A stretch of DNA of 64,000 nucleotides from positions 2,888,731 through 2,952,730 of the forward strand of contig NZ_CP026004.1 of assembly GCF_003086895.1 (NCBI RefSeq), read 5' to 3'. The notes below the pieces were generated by a model. The model was not told the DNA's origin. It was given only the letters and a program-made list of their open reading frames with translations, and ran no database searches. The DNA comes from Stenotrophomonas sp. ESTM1D_MKCIP4_1. GTDB lineage: Bacteria > Pseudomonadota > Gammaproteobacteria > Xanthomonadales > Xanthomonadaceae. Position 1 is the first letter of the stretch. Each line of letters starts with the position of its first letter. Of this stretch, positions 26,562-35,741 are shown piece after piece. Position numbers and translations under genes: made by a program.

Positions 26562-26634
26562 GCCGCAGCGCGGTCTGCATCAGACATCGCGCAGCCGGAA
26601 TGCAACAACGCCGGGCATGCCCGGCGTCGCGCGG

Positions 26635-27018
26635 TTATTCTTCGTCGCTCTCGCGACGCTTCTCCGCAGCCAGCGTATCGGGCAGGTCGCGCAGGAGGTT
26701 GTCGATGTGCTCACCACGGTCGACCGAGTCGTCGTAGTGGAAATGCAGCTCCGGCACATGACGCAGCTTCATGGCACGGGCCAGGTCCATGCGCAGGCGG
26801 TAGCCCAGTTCCTTCAGGCCGGCCACGGCTTCGGCCGAACGTTCCGGCATGAGCGCGGTGACGAACACCTTGGCGTGGGCCATGTCACGGGTGATTTCCA
26901 CGTCGGACACGCTCACCGAGGGCAACCCGTGCTCGCGCACGGCGTTGTGCACCAGGGTGCCGAGTTCACGGCGCAGCTGGGCGGAGACACGGTCGGTTCG
27001 ATGGAAAGTCTTGGGCAC
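26635..27018 (-). CDS. rbfA: ribosome-binding factor A
   Basis: 127 residues; GTG start at 27018 ([20 protein letters not shown]). KH-like fold with [14 protein letters not shown] features ([20 protein letters not shown]) and [16 protein letters not shown]. Aids 16S maturation and cold adaptation. A longer TTG start would run into the upstream palindromes and is rejected. Confidence 0.94.
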   Translation of the reverse strand: MPKTFHRTDRVSAQLRRELGTLVHNAVREHGLPSVSVSDVEITRDMAHAKVFVTALMPERSAEAVAGLKELGYRLRMDLARAMKLRHVPELHFHYDDSVDRGEHIDNLLRDLPDTLAAEKRRESDEE

Positions 27019-27040
27019 GAGGAGCTCTTGGTTCAGTTGT

Positions 27041-27131
27041 CGCCCGACCAACGGTCGGGCGCTACATCTACATGGTACCCGACCGTTGGTCGGGTTCTAC
27101 ATCACGGCAGGGCCCGACCGTTGGTCGGGCC
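27041..27131. repeat. three tandem GTAG-type palindromes between infB and rbfA
   Basis: Three hairpins with a common CCGACC/GGTCGG core and 3-nt loops: 27041-27061 (CTAC at 27062-27065), 27077-27095 (CTAC at 27097-27100), and 27111-27131 (no CTAC). Outer base pairs differ between copies but remain complementary. All are transcribed within the operon. Confidence 0.8.
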
Positions 27132-27142
27132 ACCTTGCAGCA

Positions 27143-29791
27143 TTACAGGGTGCGCGGCACTTCGATACGCTCGAAGCACTCGATCTGGTCACCCGGCTTG
27201 ACGTCGTTGTAGGCCTTCACCGCGATACCGCATTCGGTACCGTTGCGGACTTCCTCGACGTTTTCCTTGAAGCGACGCAGCGATTCCAGTTCGCCCTCGA
27301 AGATGACCACGCTGTCGCGCAGCACGCGGATCGGCTTGTTGCGCTTGACCACGCCCTCGATGACCATCGAGCCGGCAACGGCGCCCAGCTTGGAGCTGCG
27401 GAACACGTCGCGGACCTCGGCGATACCGATGATCTCTTCGCGGATTTCCACGCCCAGCAGACCGGACGCCACCTGCTTCACCTGGTCGATCACGTCATAG
27501 ATGATCGAGAAGTAACGCAGGTCCACGCCGTTGGATTCAATGATCCGACGGGCCGAAGCATCCGCACGCACGTTGAAGCCGATGACGGTGGCCTTGGAAG
27601 CGGCTGCCGAATTGGCGTCCGACTCGGTGATGCCGCCCACGCCGGAGTGGATCACGTTGATGCGGATGTCTTCGTTGGACAGCGCGACCAGTGCCTGGCT
27701 CAGCGCCTGCACGGAACCCTGCACGTCGGCCTTGATGACCAGGTTGAGGACCTGCTGGCCCTCGCCCTTGCCCAGGGTCGCCATGATGTCTTCCATGCGG
27801 CTGCCGGCAGTGGCGACCAGGCGCGATTCACGGCGCTTGGTCTCACGCTGCTGGGCAACGTCCTTGGCCAGGCGCTCGTCCTCGACGACCACGAAGTCGT
27901 CACCGGCTTCCGGCACGCCGGACAGGCCGAGGACCTGCACCGGGATGGACGGGCCGGCGAATTCCGGCTGCTTGCCGGTTTCGTCGAACAGCGCACGCAC
28001 GCGGCCGTACTGGATGCCGCACACCAGGTAGTCGCCCTTCTTCAGGCGGCCCTGCTGCACCAGCACGGTGGCGACCGGGCCGCGGCCCTTGTCCAGCGAC
28101 GATTCGATGACCACGCCGGAGGCGCGGCCTTCGTCAACGGCCTTCAGTTCCAGCAGTTCGGCCTGCACCGACACGGCGTCCAGAAGGTCGTCGATGCCCA
28201 GGCCGGTCTTGGCCGAGATCTCCACCATCTGGATGTCACCGCCGAAGTCTTCGGCCACGACCTGCTCGGAGAGCAGCTCGTTCTTGACCCGCATCGGGTC
28301 GGCACCGGACTTGTCGATCTTGTTGATGGCCACGATGAGCGGCACACCCGCCGAACGGGCGTGCTGGATCGCTTCCTTGGTCTGCGGCATGACGCCGTCG
28401 TCGGCAGCCACCACCAGCACCACGATGTCGGTCAGCTTGGCACCGCGGGCACGCATCGAGGTGAACGCGGCGTGGCCCGGGGTATCCAGGAAGCTGATGA
28501 CGCCCTTCGGCGTATCAACGTGGTACGCACCGATGTGCTGGGTGATGCCACCGGCTTCGCCGTGGGCAACCTTGGTGCGGCGGATGTAATCCAGCAGCGA
28601 GGTCTTGCCGTGGTCGACGTGGCCCATGATGGTGACCACCGGCGGGCGCTGCACGGCTTCGCCCTGGTTTTCACCGGTCGAGGCCAGCAGTGCGTCTTCG
28701 GCGTCGTTGTCATTGGCACGGATCGCCTTGTGGCCGAGTTCTTCGGTCACCAGCGCCGCGGTGTCGTGGTCGATGGACTGGGTGATGGTGGCCATCACGC
28801 CCATCTTGAACAGCGCCTTCACCACCTCGCCGCCCTTCAGCGCGAGCTTCTGCGCCAAGTCGGCCACGGTGATGGTCTCGCCGATCGCCACTTCACGCAC
28901 GACCGGTGCGGTCGGACGCTCGAAGGCGTGCGGACCGGCGTTGTTGCCACCGCGCGACATGTCGCGACGGCCGCCACTCTGGTTGCGACCGCCCGGACGA
29001 CCCCGGGTGTTGCTGTTGTTGCTGTTGCCACGACGCGCACGGTCGGCAGCCGACAGGTGCATCTGGCCGGCGAAGCGATCGCCCGGGCCACGCTCGTTGC
29101 GCGGCGCGCTGCGGTTGTTGCGGTCGTCGCTGCGCGGCGGCGCCGGCGGTGCACCACGCGGTGCGGCCGGAGCGGCAGCCGGGGTACGCGGCGGGCGCGG
29201 CGCGGTTTCGTCGATCGGCGCGCGCTTGGGCTTGCTGGCAGCCACGGCCTCGGCGGCCTTGGCGGCAGCCGCAGCTTCCTCGGCAGCCTTCTTCTCGGCC
29301 TCGGCGCGTTCCTTGGCAGCAATCTCTTCCTCACGGGCACGGACGATGGCTTCGTCGCGCAGACGATCCTTCTCGGCCAGGGCCTGCTGTTCGGCGAGGT
29401 TGCGGGCGCGCGACTCTTCCAGCTTGCGCAGGATGTCGGCGCGCTCTTCGTCCGGCGTCATCGCACGCGCACCATCCTTGACGTAGGTACGCTTCTGGCG
29501 CACCTCGACATTCACGGTCGTCTTGCTGCGACCGGAATTGACCGTCACTTCCTGCTGTTTCCGGCGGTTGAGCGTGATCTTCTTTGCAGACTGATCGGTC
29601 TCTTCCGGGGCCTGCTCGGGCTTGCCGTGCGAACGACGAAGGAAGCCCAGGAGCTTCACCTTCTCGGTGCTGGTCACGACCTGGTCGGGACCGCTGAACT
29701 TCATGCCGGCACCGGCCAGCTGTTCCAGCAGTTTCTCGACCGGCGTGTTGACCAGTTCGGCAAGCTTGCGGATGGTGGTTTGCTGCGACAT
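27143..29791 (-). CDS. infB: translation initiation factor IF-2
   Basis: 882 residues. N-terminal IF2 domain, a long charged Ala/Glu/Lys helical region and Arg/Gly-rich linker, then the GTPase core: GHVDHGKTS (P loop), DTPGHAAF and NKID, followed by domains II-IV. It delivers fMet-tRNA to the 30S P site, which fits the two initiator tRNA genes heading this operon. Confidence 0.97.
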   Translation of the reverse strand: MSQQTTIRKLAELVNTPVEKLLEQLAGAGMKFSGPDQVVTSTEKVKLLGFLRRSHGKPEQAPEETDQSAKKITLNRRKQQEVTVNSGRSKTTVNVEVRQKRTYVKDGARAMTPDEERADILRKLEESRARNLAEQQALAEKDRLRDEAIVRAREEEIAAKERAEAEKKAAEEAAAAAKAAEAVAASKPKRAPIDETAPRPPRTPAAAPAAPRGAPPAPPRSDDRNNRSAPRNERGPGDRFAGQMHLSAADRARRGNSNNSNTRGRPGGRNQSGGRRDMSRGGNNAGPHAFERPTAPVVREVAIGETITVADLAQKLALKGGEVVKALFKMGVMATITQSIDHDTAALVTEELGHKAIRANDNDAEDALLASTGENQGEAVQRPPVVTIMGHVDHGKTSLLDYIRRTKVAHGEAGGITQHIGAYHVDTPKGVISFLDTPGHAAFTSMRARGAKLTDIVVLVVAADDGVMPQTKEAIQHARSAGVPLIVAINKIDKSGADPMRVKNELLSEQVVAEDFGGDIQMVEISAKTGLGIDDLLDAVSVQAELLELKAVDEGRASGVVIESSLDKGRGPVATVLVQQGRLKKGDYLVCGIQYGRVRALFDETGKQPEFAGPSIPVQVLGLSGVPEAGDDFVVVEDERLAKDVAQQRETKRRESRLVATAGSRMEDIMATLGKGEGQQVLNLVIKADVQGSVQALSQALVALSNEDIRINVIHSGVGGITESDANSAAASKATVIGFNVRADASARRIIESNGVDLRYFSIIYDVIDQVKQVASGLLGVEIREEIIGIAEVRDVFRSSKLGAVAGSMVIEGVVKRNKPIRVLRDSVVIFEGELESLRRFKENVEEVRNGTECGIAVKAYNDVKPGDQIECFERIEVPRTL

Positions 29792-29883
29792 TCGGATCCT
29801 ATGATCTTGTGGGCGCCCCCCCGCAGATGGAGGTGGCGCGGATTCTACGCCCTGATCGGCTCAGGGCCCTGTTCATTGCCGGC

Positions 29884-31395
29884 TCATTCGCCGCGTTCCA
29901 GTCGGGCGATCTCCTCGGCACGCGCGGCCAGGATCAGCGCCGCAGCGCGCTCCTGGTCCAGCCCTTCGATGCCGAAGTCCATGACCTCGTCAGCGGCCAG
30001 GTCGGAAAGCTCCTCGCTGGTGCGCACGCCGTGGCCGGCCAGCGCGTAAGCGGTGGCTTCGTCCATGCCCTTCAGGGACAGCAGGTCCTGCGCCGGCTGG
30101 CCGTCTTCAAGGCCTTCCTCGACTGCCAGGGCCTCATTGAGCAGCGCATCGCGGGCACGAGCGCGCAGCTCTTCGACGATGTCTTCGTCGAAACCTTCCA
30201 CGGCCAGCAGTTCGCCGACCGGGACATATGCGATTTCCTCGACGGTGCCGAAGCCTTCGCTGACCAGGATGCCGGCGATTTCCTCGTCCACTTCCAGCTT
30301 GTCCATGAACAGCTGGCGGGCCAACGCCTGTTCGGCTTCCGACTTGGCGGTCACCTGGTCCTGGGTCATCACGTTCAGCTGCCAACCGGTCAGGCGGCTG
30401 GCCAGGCGCACGTTCTGGCCGCCCTTGCCGATGGCCTGCGCCAGGCGGTCTTCGGCCACGGCCAGATCCATCGAGTGCTTGTCTTCATCGACGATGATCG
30501 ACTGCACTTCAGCCGGGGCCATCGCGTTGATGACGAAGTTGGCCGGGCTGTCGTTCCACAGCACGATGTCCACGCGCTCGCCATTGAGCTCGTTGGACAC
30601 GGCCTGCACGCGCGAACCGCGCATGCCGATGCAGGCACCGATCGGATCGGTACGGGTATCGTGGGCCAGCACGGCGATCTTGGCGCGGTCGCCCGGATCA
30701 CGGGCACAGGCCTTGATTTCCACCAGGCCCTGGCCGACTTCCGGCACTTCCAGCTTGAACAGCTCGATCATGAACTCCGGGGCGGCACGGCTGATGAACA
30801 GCTGCGGGCCACGCGGTTCCGAGCGCACTTCGGCCAGGTAGCCGCGCACGCGGTCACCGGCGCGCAGCACGTCGCGCGGGATGCCCTTGTCCTTCGGGAT
30901 GAAGCCTTCGGCGTTGCCACCCAGGTCCACGTAGATGTTGCCGCGCTCGGCGCGCTTGACCACACCGGTGATCAGCTCACCGACGCGATCCTTCCACGCA
31001 TCGACCACCTGCTGGCGCTCGGCTTCGCGCACGCGCTGCACGATGACCTGCTTGGCGGCCTGGGCGGCGATGCGGCCGAAATCGGGGTTTTCGATCTGCT
31101 CTTCGATGTAGTCACCGACGTCCACGCCTTCGGCTTCGTCGACGGCGTCCATCAGGCGGATCTGCCGGTCCGGCGATTCCATGACCACGTCATCGGCCAC
31201 CACTTCCCAGCGGCGGTAGGTTTCGTAGCTGCCATCCTTGTGGTCGATGACCACGCGGGTCAGCACTTCCTCGTCGGGATAGCGCTTCTTCGCTGCGGAA
31301 GCCAGGGCGGCCTCGATCGCATCGAAGATCACTTCACGCGGCACGCCCTTCTCGTTGGCGACCGCGTCCACTACCAGCAACAGTTCCTTGCTCAT
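29884..31395 (-). CDS. nusA: transcription termination/antitermination factor NusA
   Basis: 503 residues from MSKELLLVVDAVANEKGVPR. N-terminal RNAP-binding domain, S1 (GELITGVVKRAERGNIYVDL), two KH domains (GMRGSRVQAVSNELNGERVD and KGGQNVRLASRLTGW), and two acidic HhH repeats at the C terminus, as in gammaproteobacteria. 4 nt after rimP. Confidence 0.97.
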   Translation of the reverse strand: MSKELLLVVDAVANEKGVPREVIFDAIEAALASAAKKRYPDEEVLTRVVIDHKDGSYETYRRWEVVADDVVMESPDRQIRLMDAVDEAEGVDVGDYIEEQIENPDFGRIAAQAAKQVIVQRVREAERQQVVDAWKDRVGELITGVVKRAERGNIYVDLGGNAEGFIPKDKGIPRDVLRAGDRVRGYLAEVRSEPRGPQLFISRAAPEFMIELFKLEVPEVGQGLVEIKACARDPGDRAKIAVLAHDTRTDPIGACIGMRGSRVQAVSNELNGERVDIVLWNDSPANFVINAMAPAEVQSIIVDEDKHSMDLAVAEDRLAQAIGKGGQNVRLASRLTGWQLNVMTQDQVTAKSEAEQALARQLFMDKLEVDEEIAGILVSEGFGTVEEIAYVPVGELLAVEGFDEDIVEELRARARDALLNEALAVEEGLEDGQPAQDLLSLKGMDEATAYALAGHGVRTSEELSDLAADEVMDFGIEGLDQERAAALILAARAEEIARLERGE

Positions 31396-31399
31396 TGGC

Positions 31400-31990
31400 T
31401 CACTCCGCGCGCGGCTTCTTTGCCGCCGGCTCGTTGGAAGAAGAATTCTTGTCCGGCTTCGGACGCTTCGGCGCCGGGCCGGTCGGCTTGGCCGGGGCCA
31501 GGCCCAGGGCAACCCAGTCCGGCATGATCCGGGCCTTGTCGATGTTGTCGGCCGACACGACCACTTCGGTCTTGTCGACGATGAACGTGATGGTGTCCGC
31601 AGCCTCGTCGGTCGCTTCGATGCGGCCCTGCAGGCGACGACGGTTGTCCTGCGGCAGCTTCAGCACGACCTTGGCCATTTCGCCGAGGTGACGGCCGAAC
31701 TGCTCCAGGTTGAACAGCGGGCGATCGACGCCCGGCGAAGACACTTCCAGCGTGTAGTTGCCGCTGATCGGGTCTTCAACGTCCATCTGCGCGGACACTT
31801 CGCGGCTGACGCGCTCGCAGTCGTCCACGTTGATGATGCGCTCGGGCTGTTCAGCCAGCGGCACGTCGATGTAAAGGCGCAGGGTTGCACCGCCGGGGGC
31901 CGGCAGATACTCAACGCCCAGCAGCTCCAGGCCCAGCGACACAACGGTCGGGGCGAGCAGATTCGCGATGTCGGTTGCCTTGTCGCTCAC
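31400..31990 (-). CDS. rimP: ribosome maturation factor RimP
   Basis: 196 residues, GTG start at 31990. The family motif [20 protein letters not shown] is followed by [24 protein letters not shown] and [13 protein letters not shown]. It is needed for 30S maturation. It has a Pro/Lys-rich C-terminal extension ([16 protein letters not shown]). First protein gene of the metY-nusA-infB operon. Confidence 0.95.
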   Translation of the reverse strand: MSDKATDIANLLAPTVVSLGLELLGVEYLPAPGGATLRLYIDVPLAEQPERIINVDDCERVSREVSAQMDVEDPISGNYTLEVSSPGVDRPLFNLEQFGRHLGEMAKVVLKLPQDNRRRLQGRIEATDEAADTITFIVDKTEVVVSADNIDKARIMPDWVALGLAPAKPTGPAPKRPKPDKNSSSNEPAAKKPRAE

Positions 31991-32050
31991 AGCCTGCCTT
32001 GATCTCTTGGTTGGGTGCCGGCCACGGCCGGCGGGAAAACATGACGCCCC

Positions 32051-32092
32051 GGAAACGACAAAGGGCCCGCTGGGCCCCTTTTTCCGGAAAGA
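32051..32092. terminator. large hairpin upstream of rimP
   Basis: Imperfect long stem: CCGGAAA..AAAGGGCCC pairs with GGGCCCCTTTTTCCGG. It lies between the tRNA-fMet genes and rimP. It could be an attenuator separating tRNA from rimP-nusA transcription, a place where NusA feedback is plausible (inference). Confidence 0.55.
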
Positions 32093-32256
32093 CTCCGGTG
32101 ACTGGATTCCGGTTGCACCCCGCAGCGCATGCGGGTTGCGAGCCCTCCTTCCGGACCTGGTCTCCCGATGGGAGGCCGCCTTCAGGGGTACTGCCTAGGC
32201 CGCTGATGATAGCGGCTGCACCGCGCTGGTGCAAGGTGCGGACCGGGTCCGGGCCT

Positions 32257-32297
32257 GGGGTCAGATCCCTCTTCCTCTGGAAAAGGGATCTGACCCC
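32257..32297. repeat. hairpin repeat with GGGGTCAGATCCCT arms (copy 1)
   Basis: 14-bp perfect arms at 32257-32270 and 32284-32297; inside, TTCC/GGAA continues the stem to a 3-nt loop. Identical arms recur at 49481-49520. A second repeat family, distinct from the GTAG palindromes. Confidence 0.8.
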
Positions 32298-32328
32298 AAT
32301 CCAGCGAAAACGACACAGACCCCAAAGA

Positions 32329-32358
32329 AAAACGCCTTCGAGGCAGGACCTCGAAGGC
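32329..32358 (-). terminator. terminator downstream of first tRNA-fMet
   Basis: 10-bp perfect stem (32334-32343 with 32349-32358), followed on the minus strand by GTTTTTCTTT. It lies 13 nt beyond the tRNA 3' end. Confidence 0.85.
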
Positions 32359-32370
32359 GATCTCTTTACT

Positions 32371-32447
32371 TGGTAGCGGGGGCAGGATTTGAACCTGCGA
32401 CCTTCGGGTTATGAGCCCGACGAGCTGCCAGACTGCTCCACCCCGCA
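32371..32447 (-). tRNA. initiator tRNA-fMet (CAT), downstream copy
   Basis: 77 nt with encoded CCA. Anticodon loop CTCATAA; three G-C pairs in the anticodon stem (GGG/CCC) and an unpaired 1-72 position (T opposite T), the hallmarks of initiator tRNA. Same sequence pattern as the neighbouring copy. Heads the rimP-nusA-infB operon as metY does in E. coli. Confidence 0.95.
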
Positions 32448-32529
32448 TCAGAAGCGGAATTATGAGTGATAGCTTCAAAACATGCAAGCTTTTCCTCATT
32501 CATCACACCGGTTGGCGCCGATATGAAGT

Positions 32530-32606
32530 TGGTAGCGGGGGCAGGATTTGAACCTGCGACCTTCGGGTTATGAGCCCGACGAGCTGCCAGACTGCTCCAC
32601 CCCGCA
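32530..32606 (-). tRNA. initiator tRNA-fMet (CAT), upstream copy
   Basis: A tandem second copy, 82 nt upstream of the first, with the same GGG/CCC anticodon stem and 1-72 mismatch. Duplication suggests need for high initiator tRNA supply, or recombination between identical units. Confidence 0.95.
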
Positions 32607-32733
32607 CCGGAAGTGTTTGAACTGCTGCCCTGCTCTTTCGAGGAGGGCTACCGCAACGATGTTCTGGCTGAACCGCTGCAGTGACAACTCAGGCTGCGCA
32701 TATTACACGAATCGCGCAGCTTTGTGTCAACTT

Positions 32734-34200
32734 TTATGCAAGATGCGCAAATGCCTGCTGGCACCAGACCATGATCGGGTTCCAGGCCAGGCCCAGCGCG
32801 AGCAGCGCCAGGGCGTTCACGCCCAGCACCACGCCCAGCACGCGGTCGTTGTTGCGCGGCATGGCCTCGCCCACCGGCTCATCGAAGTACATGACCTTGA
32901 TGACGCGCAGGTAGTAGAAACAGCCGACCACGGCGCACAGCACGCCCAGCAGGGCCAGCCACAGCAGGCCGCCGTTGACGGCAGCGCCGAGCACCGCCAG
33001 CTTGGTCCAGAAGCCAAGGAACGGCGGAATGCCGGCCAGCGACGCCATGATGCACAGCACCAGGCCGGCCATCCACGGGTTGCGAGCGTTCAGGCCCTTG
33101 AAGTCCTCGATGTTCTCGGCTTCAAAGCCGGCGCGCGACAGGGCGATGATCGCACCGAAGGCGGCGGTGGACATGATGGCGTAGGCCAGTGCGTAGAACA
33201 GCGCGGCGGCGTAGCCCTGCGCGCCACCACCGGCGATGCCCATCAGCAGGAAGCCGATGTGCGAGACGGTGGAGAACGCCAGCATGCGCTTGAGGTTGCT
33301 CTGCGCGATGGCCATCAGGTTGCCGATGACCAGCGACACCGCGGCCAGGCCGGCGATCAGCAGCTGCAGTTCGGTCGACAGCGGGCCCACGCCCATTTCC
33401 AGCAGGCGGTAGGCCATGCCGAACGCGGCCAGCTTCGGTGCCGAGCTGATGAACAGCGCGATCGGTGCCGGGGCGCCCTGGTAGACGTCAGGCAGCCACA
33501 TGTGGAACGGCGCGGCACCCAGCTTGAAGGCGACGCCGGCAATCATGAACACCGCACCGGTGATCAGCAGCACGCGCTCATCCGAATGCGGAATGGCGGC
33601 CTGGATGGCGTCCAGGTGCAGGCTGCCGGTGGCGCCGTAGATCAGCGACATGCCGTACAGCAGCAGGCCCGAGGCCAGCGAACCGAGGACGATGTACTTC
33701 ATCGCCGCTTCCGAGGCCAGGCCGCTGTCGCGGTTGCTGGCGACCAGCGCGTAGGAGCACAGGGCCAGCAGTTCCAGGCCCAGGTAGACCATCAGCAGGC
33801 TGCCGGCCGAGACCAGGATCATCATGCCGGCCGTGCCGAACAGGATCAGCACCGGGATCTCGCCCTGGAACAGGTTGCGGTCGCGCAGGTAGCGCCAGCC
33901 GTAGACCAGGGTCAGGCCACTGAGCAGCACGATCCCGGTCTTCATCACGTCCGCGGCGGTATCGCGCACGAACATGCCGTGGAAGACCTCACCCTGCCCG
34001 CCCACGCCGGTGGCGAGCATGAACAGCACCACGGCCAGCGCAGCGACCGAGAACAGGTGAGTGACAATCTTGTTCCGGTTGCTGACGAACAGGTCGAGGA
34101 TCATCAGGGCGAAGGCGCTGCCGATCAGCACCAGCTCGGGGGCGAGCGGTGGCAGGTCGGCGGCGGTCAATGGCAGCAGCGGCGAGGTGGTCATCATCAA
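32734..34200 (-). CDS. nuoN: NADH-quinone oxidoreductase subunit N
   Basis: Up to 488 residues (three ATGs in a row at the start). Antiporter-like subunit with 14 helices; typical stretches GLELLALCSYALVAS, ..LGAAPFHMWLPDVYQGAPAP (conserved Lys/His region) and KRMLAFSTVSHIGFLL. Proton-pumping membrane arm of complex I. Last gene of the nuo operon. Confidence 0.96.
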   Translation of the reverse strand: MMMTTSPLLPLTAADLPPLAPELVLIGSAFALMILDLFVSNRNKIVTHLFSVAALAVVLFMLATGVGGQGEVFHGMFVRDTAADVMKTGIVLLSGLTLVYGWRYLRDRNLFQGEIPVLILFGTAGMMILVSAGSLLMVYLGLELLALCSYALVASNRDSGLASEAAMKYIVLGSLASGLLLYGMSLIYGATGSLHLDAIQAAIPHSDERVLLITGAVFMIAGVAFKLGAAPFHMWLPDVYQGAPAPIALFISSAPKLAAFGMAYRLLEMGVGPLSTELQLLIAGLAAVSLVIGNLMAIAQSNLKRMLAFSTVSHIGFLLMGIAGGGAQGYAAALFYALAYAIMSTAAFGAIIALSRAGFEAENIEDFKGLNARNPWMAGLVLCIMASLAGIPPFLGFWTKLAVLGAAVNGGLLWLALLGVLCAVVGCFYYLRVIKVMYFDEPVGEAMPRNNDRVLGVVLGVNALALLALGLAWNPIMVWCQQAFAHLA

Positions 34201-34209
34201 ATCCTGGAA

Positions 34210-35718
34210 TTACAGCAGCTTGCTGGATGCGATCTGCATCGCCAGCTTCGCGATCGAGGGCTCCATCAGGTCGGTCAGCGGCTTGGGGTAGATGCCCAGG
34301 GCCAGCACGCCGATGGCGAACACGGTGAGCAGTGCCCACTCGCGGCCGTTGATGTCCTTCAGCTCGGCCACATGGCTGTTGGCCACTTCGCCGAAGAAGA
34401 TGCGCTTGTACAGCCACAGGGTGTAGGCCGCACCGATGATCAGGGTGGTGGCGGCGCCCAGGGCGATCCACGGGTTCCGCTGGAACGCGGCCAGGATGAC
34501 CATGAACTCACCGGCAAAACCACTGGTGCCCGGCAGGCCGGCATTGGCCATGAAGAACAGCATGGCGAAGGTGGCAAACCACGGCATCACGTTGACCACG
34601 CCGCCGTAATCGGCGATGCGGCGGCTGTGCATGCGGTCGTACAGCACGCCGACGCAGGAGAACATCGCACCGGACACGAAGCCGTGCGAGATCATCTGCA
34701 CCATCGCGCCCTGCAGGCCCAGGCGGGCCGCATCGGCGTTGCCGGCTTCACGCACCAGCCACAGGGCGATGAAGGTACCGAGGGTGACGAAACCCATGTG
34801 CGCGATCGACGAATAGGCGATCAGCTTCTTCATGTCGTCCTGCACCAGGGCGACCAGGCCGACGTAGATCACCGCGATCAGCGACAGTGCGATCACCAGC
34901 CAGGCCCATTCGTTCGATGCATCCGGAACGATCGGCAGGTTGAAGCGCAGGAAGCCGTAGCCACCGATCTTCAGGGCGATGGCGGCCAGGATGACCGAAC
35001 CGGCGGTCGGTGCTTCCACGTGCGCGTCCGGCAGCCAGGTGTGCACCGGGAACATCGGCACCTTGACCGCGAAGGCGATCAGGAAGGCGAAGAAGATCCA
35101 GGTCTGTTCCTTGCCGCTCAGCGGCAGCGCGTACAGGTCGGCCAGCTGGAAGCTGCCACCCTTCATGTACAGGTAGATCAGCGCCACCAGCATCAGCACC
35201 GAGCCGAGGAAGGTGTACAGGAAGAACTTCATCGCGGCGTAGATGCGGCGCGGGCCGCCCCAGACACCGATGATGAGGAACATCGGGATCAGCATCGCCT
35301 CGAAGAACACGTAGAACAGCATCGCGTCCGTGGCCGAGAAGATGCCGACGGTGACGCCTTCCAGGATCAGGAAGGCCGCCACGTACTGGTTCACGCGCTT
35401 GTCGATCGCGCTCCAGGCACCCAGCAGGGCCAGCACACCGATCAGGGTGGTGAGCAGGATCAGCGCGATGGCGATGCCATCCACGCCCAGGTTGTAGCCG
35501 ATCTTGTACGCCGGGATCCACGCATGGGTCTCGACGAACTGCATGCCATCGGCAGCCGGGTTGTAGCCGCTGAGCAGCGAGAGGCTCGCCACGAAGGTCA
35601 GCAGCGCCACGCCGATGGACGCCCAGCGGGCGGCCTGCGCGTCACGGATCGCAAGGATCAGGGCACCGCCGAGGATCGGCAGCCAGATGAGGACACTGAG
35701 TAGGGGCCAGTTCGACAC
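34210..35718 (-). CDS. nuoM: NADH-quinone oxidoreductase subunit M
   Basis: 502 residues from a GTG start. Antiporter-like membrane subunit: FYVFFEAMLIPMFLIIGVWG with the essential Glu, AVKVPMFPVHTWLPDAHVEA with the key Lys, and KKLIAYSSIAHMGFVTLG. Proton translocation. 9 nt before nuoN. Confidence 0.96.
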   Translation of the reverse strand: MSNWPLLSVLIWLPILGGALILAIRDAQAARWASIGVALLTFVASLSLLSGYNPAADGMQFVETHAWIPAYKIGYNLGVDGIAIALILLTTLIGVLALLGAWSAIDKRVNQYVAAFLILEGVTVGIFSATDAMLFYVFFEAMLIPMFLIIGVWGGPRRIYAAMKFFLYTFLGSVLMLVALIYLYMKGGSFQLADLYALPLSGKEQTWIFFAFLIAFAVKVPMFPVHTWLPDAHVEAPTAGSVILAAIALKIGGYGFLRFNLPIVPDASNEWAWLVIALSLIAVIYVGLVALVQDDMKKLIAYSSIAHMGFVTLGTFIALWLVREAGNADAARLGLQGAMVQMISHGFVSGAMFSCVGVLYDRMHSRRIADYGGVVNVMPWFATFAMLFFMANAGLPGTSGFAGEFMVILAAFQRNPWIALGAATTLIIGAAYTLWLYKRIFFGEVANSHVAELKDINGREWALLTVFAIGVLALGIYPKPLTDLMEPSIAKLAMQIASSKLL

Positions 35719-35741
35719 GTCTTCTTATTCCGTACAGGTCA

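Noticed and set aside
27019..27051. TTG start extending rbfA into the palindromes
   Set aside because: The extension is repeat sequence; GTG 27018 gives the family N terminus [11 protein letters not shown].
26849..30049. A 1066-residue plus-strand frame opposite infB and rbfA
   Set aside because: Same artefact of GC-rich third positions; infB is unmistakable on the minus strand.
32548..35703. A 1051-residue plus-strand frame opposite nuoM/nuoN
   Set aside because: Low-complexity His/Gln/Asp composition and no start signal; nuoM and nuoN cover it.
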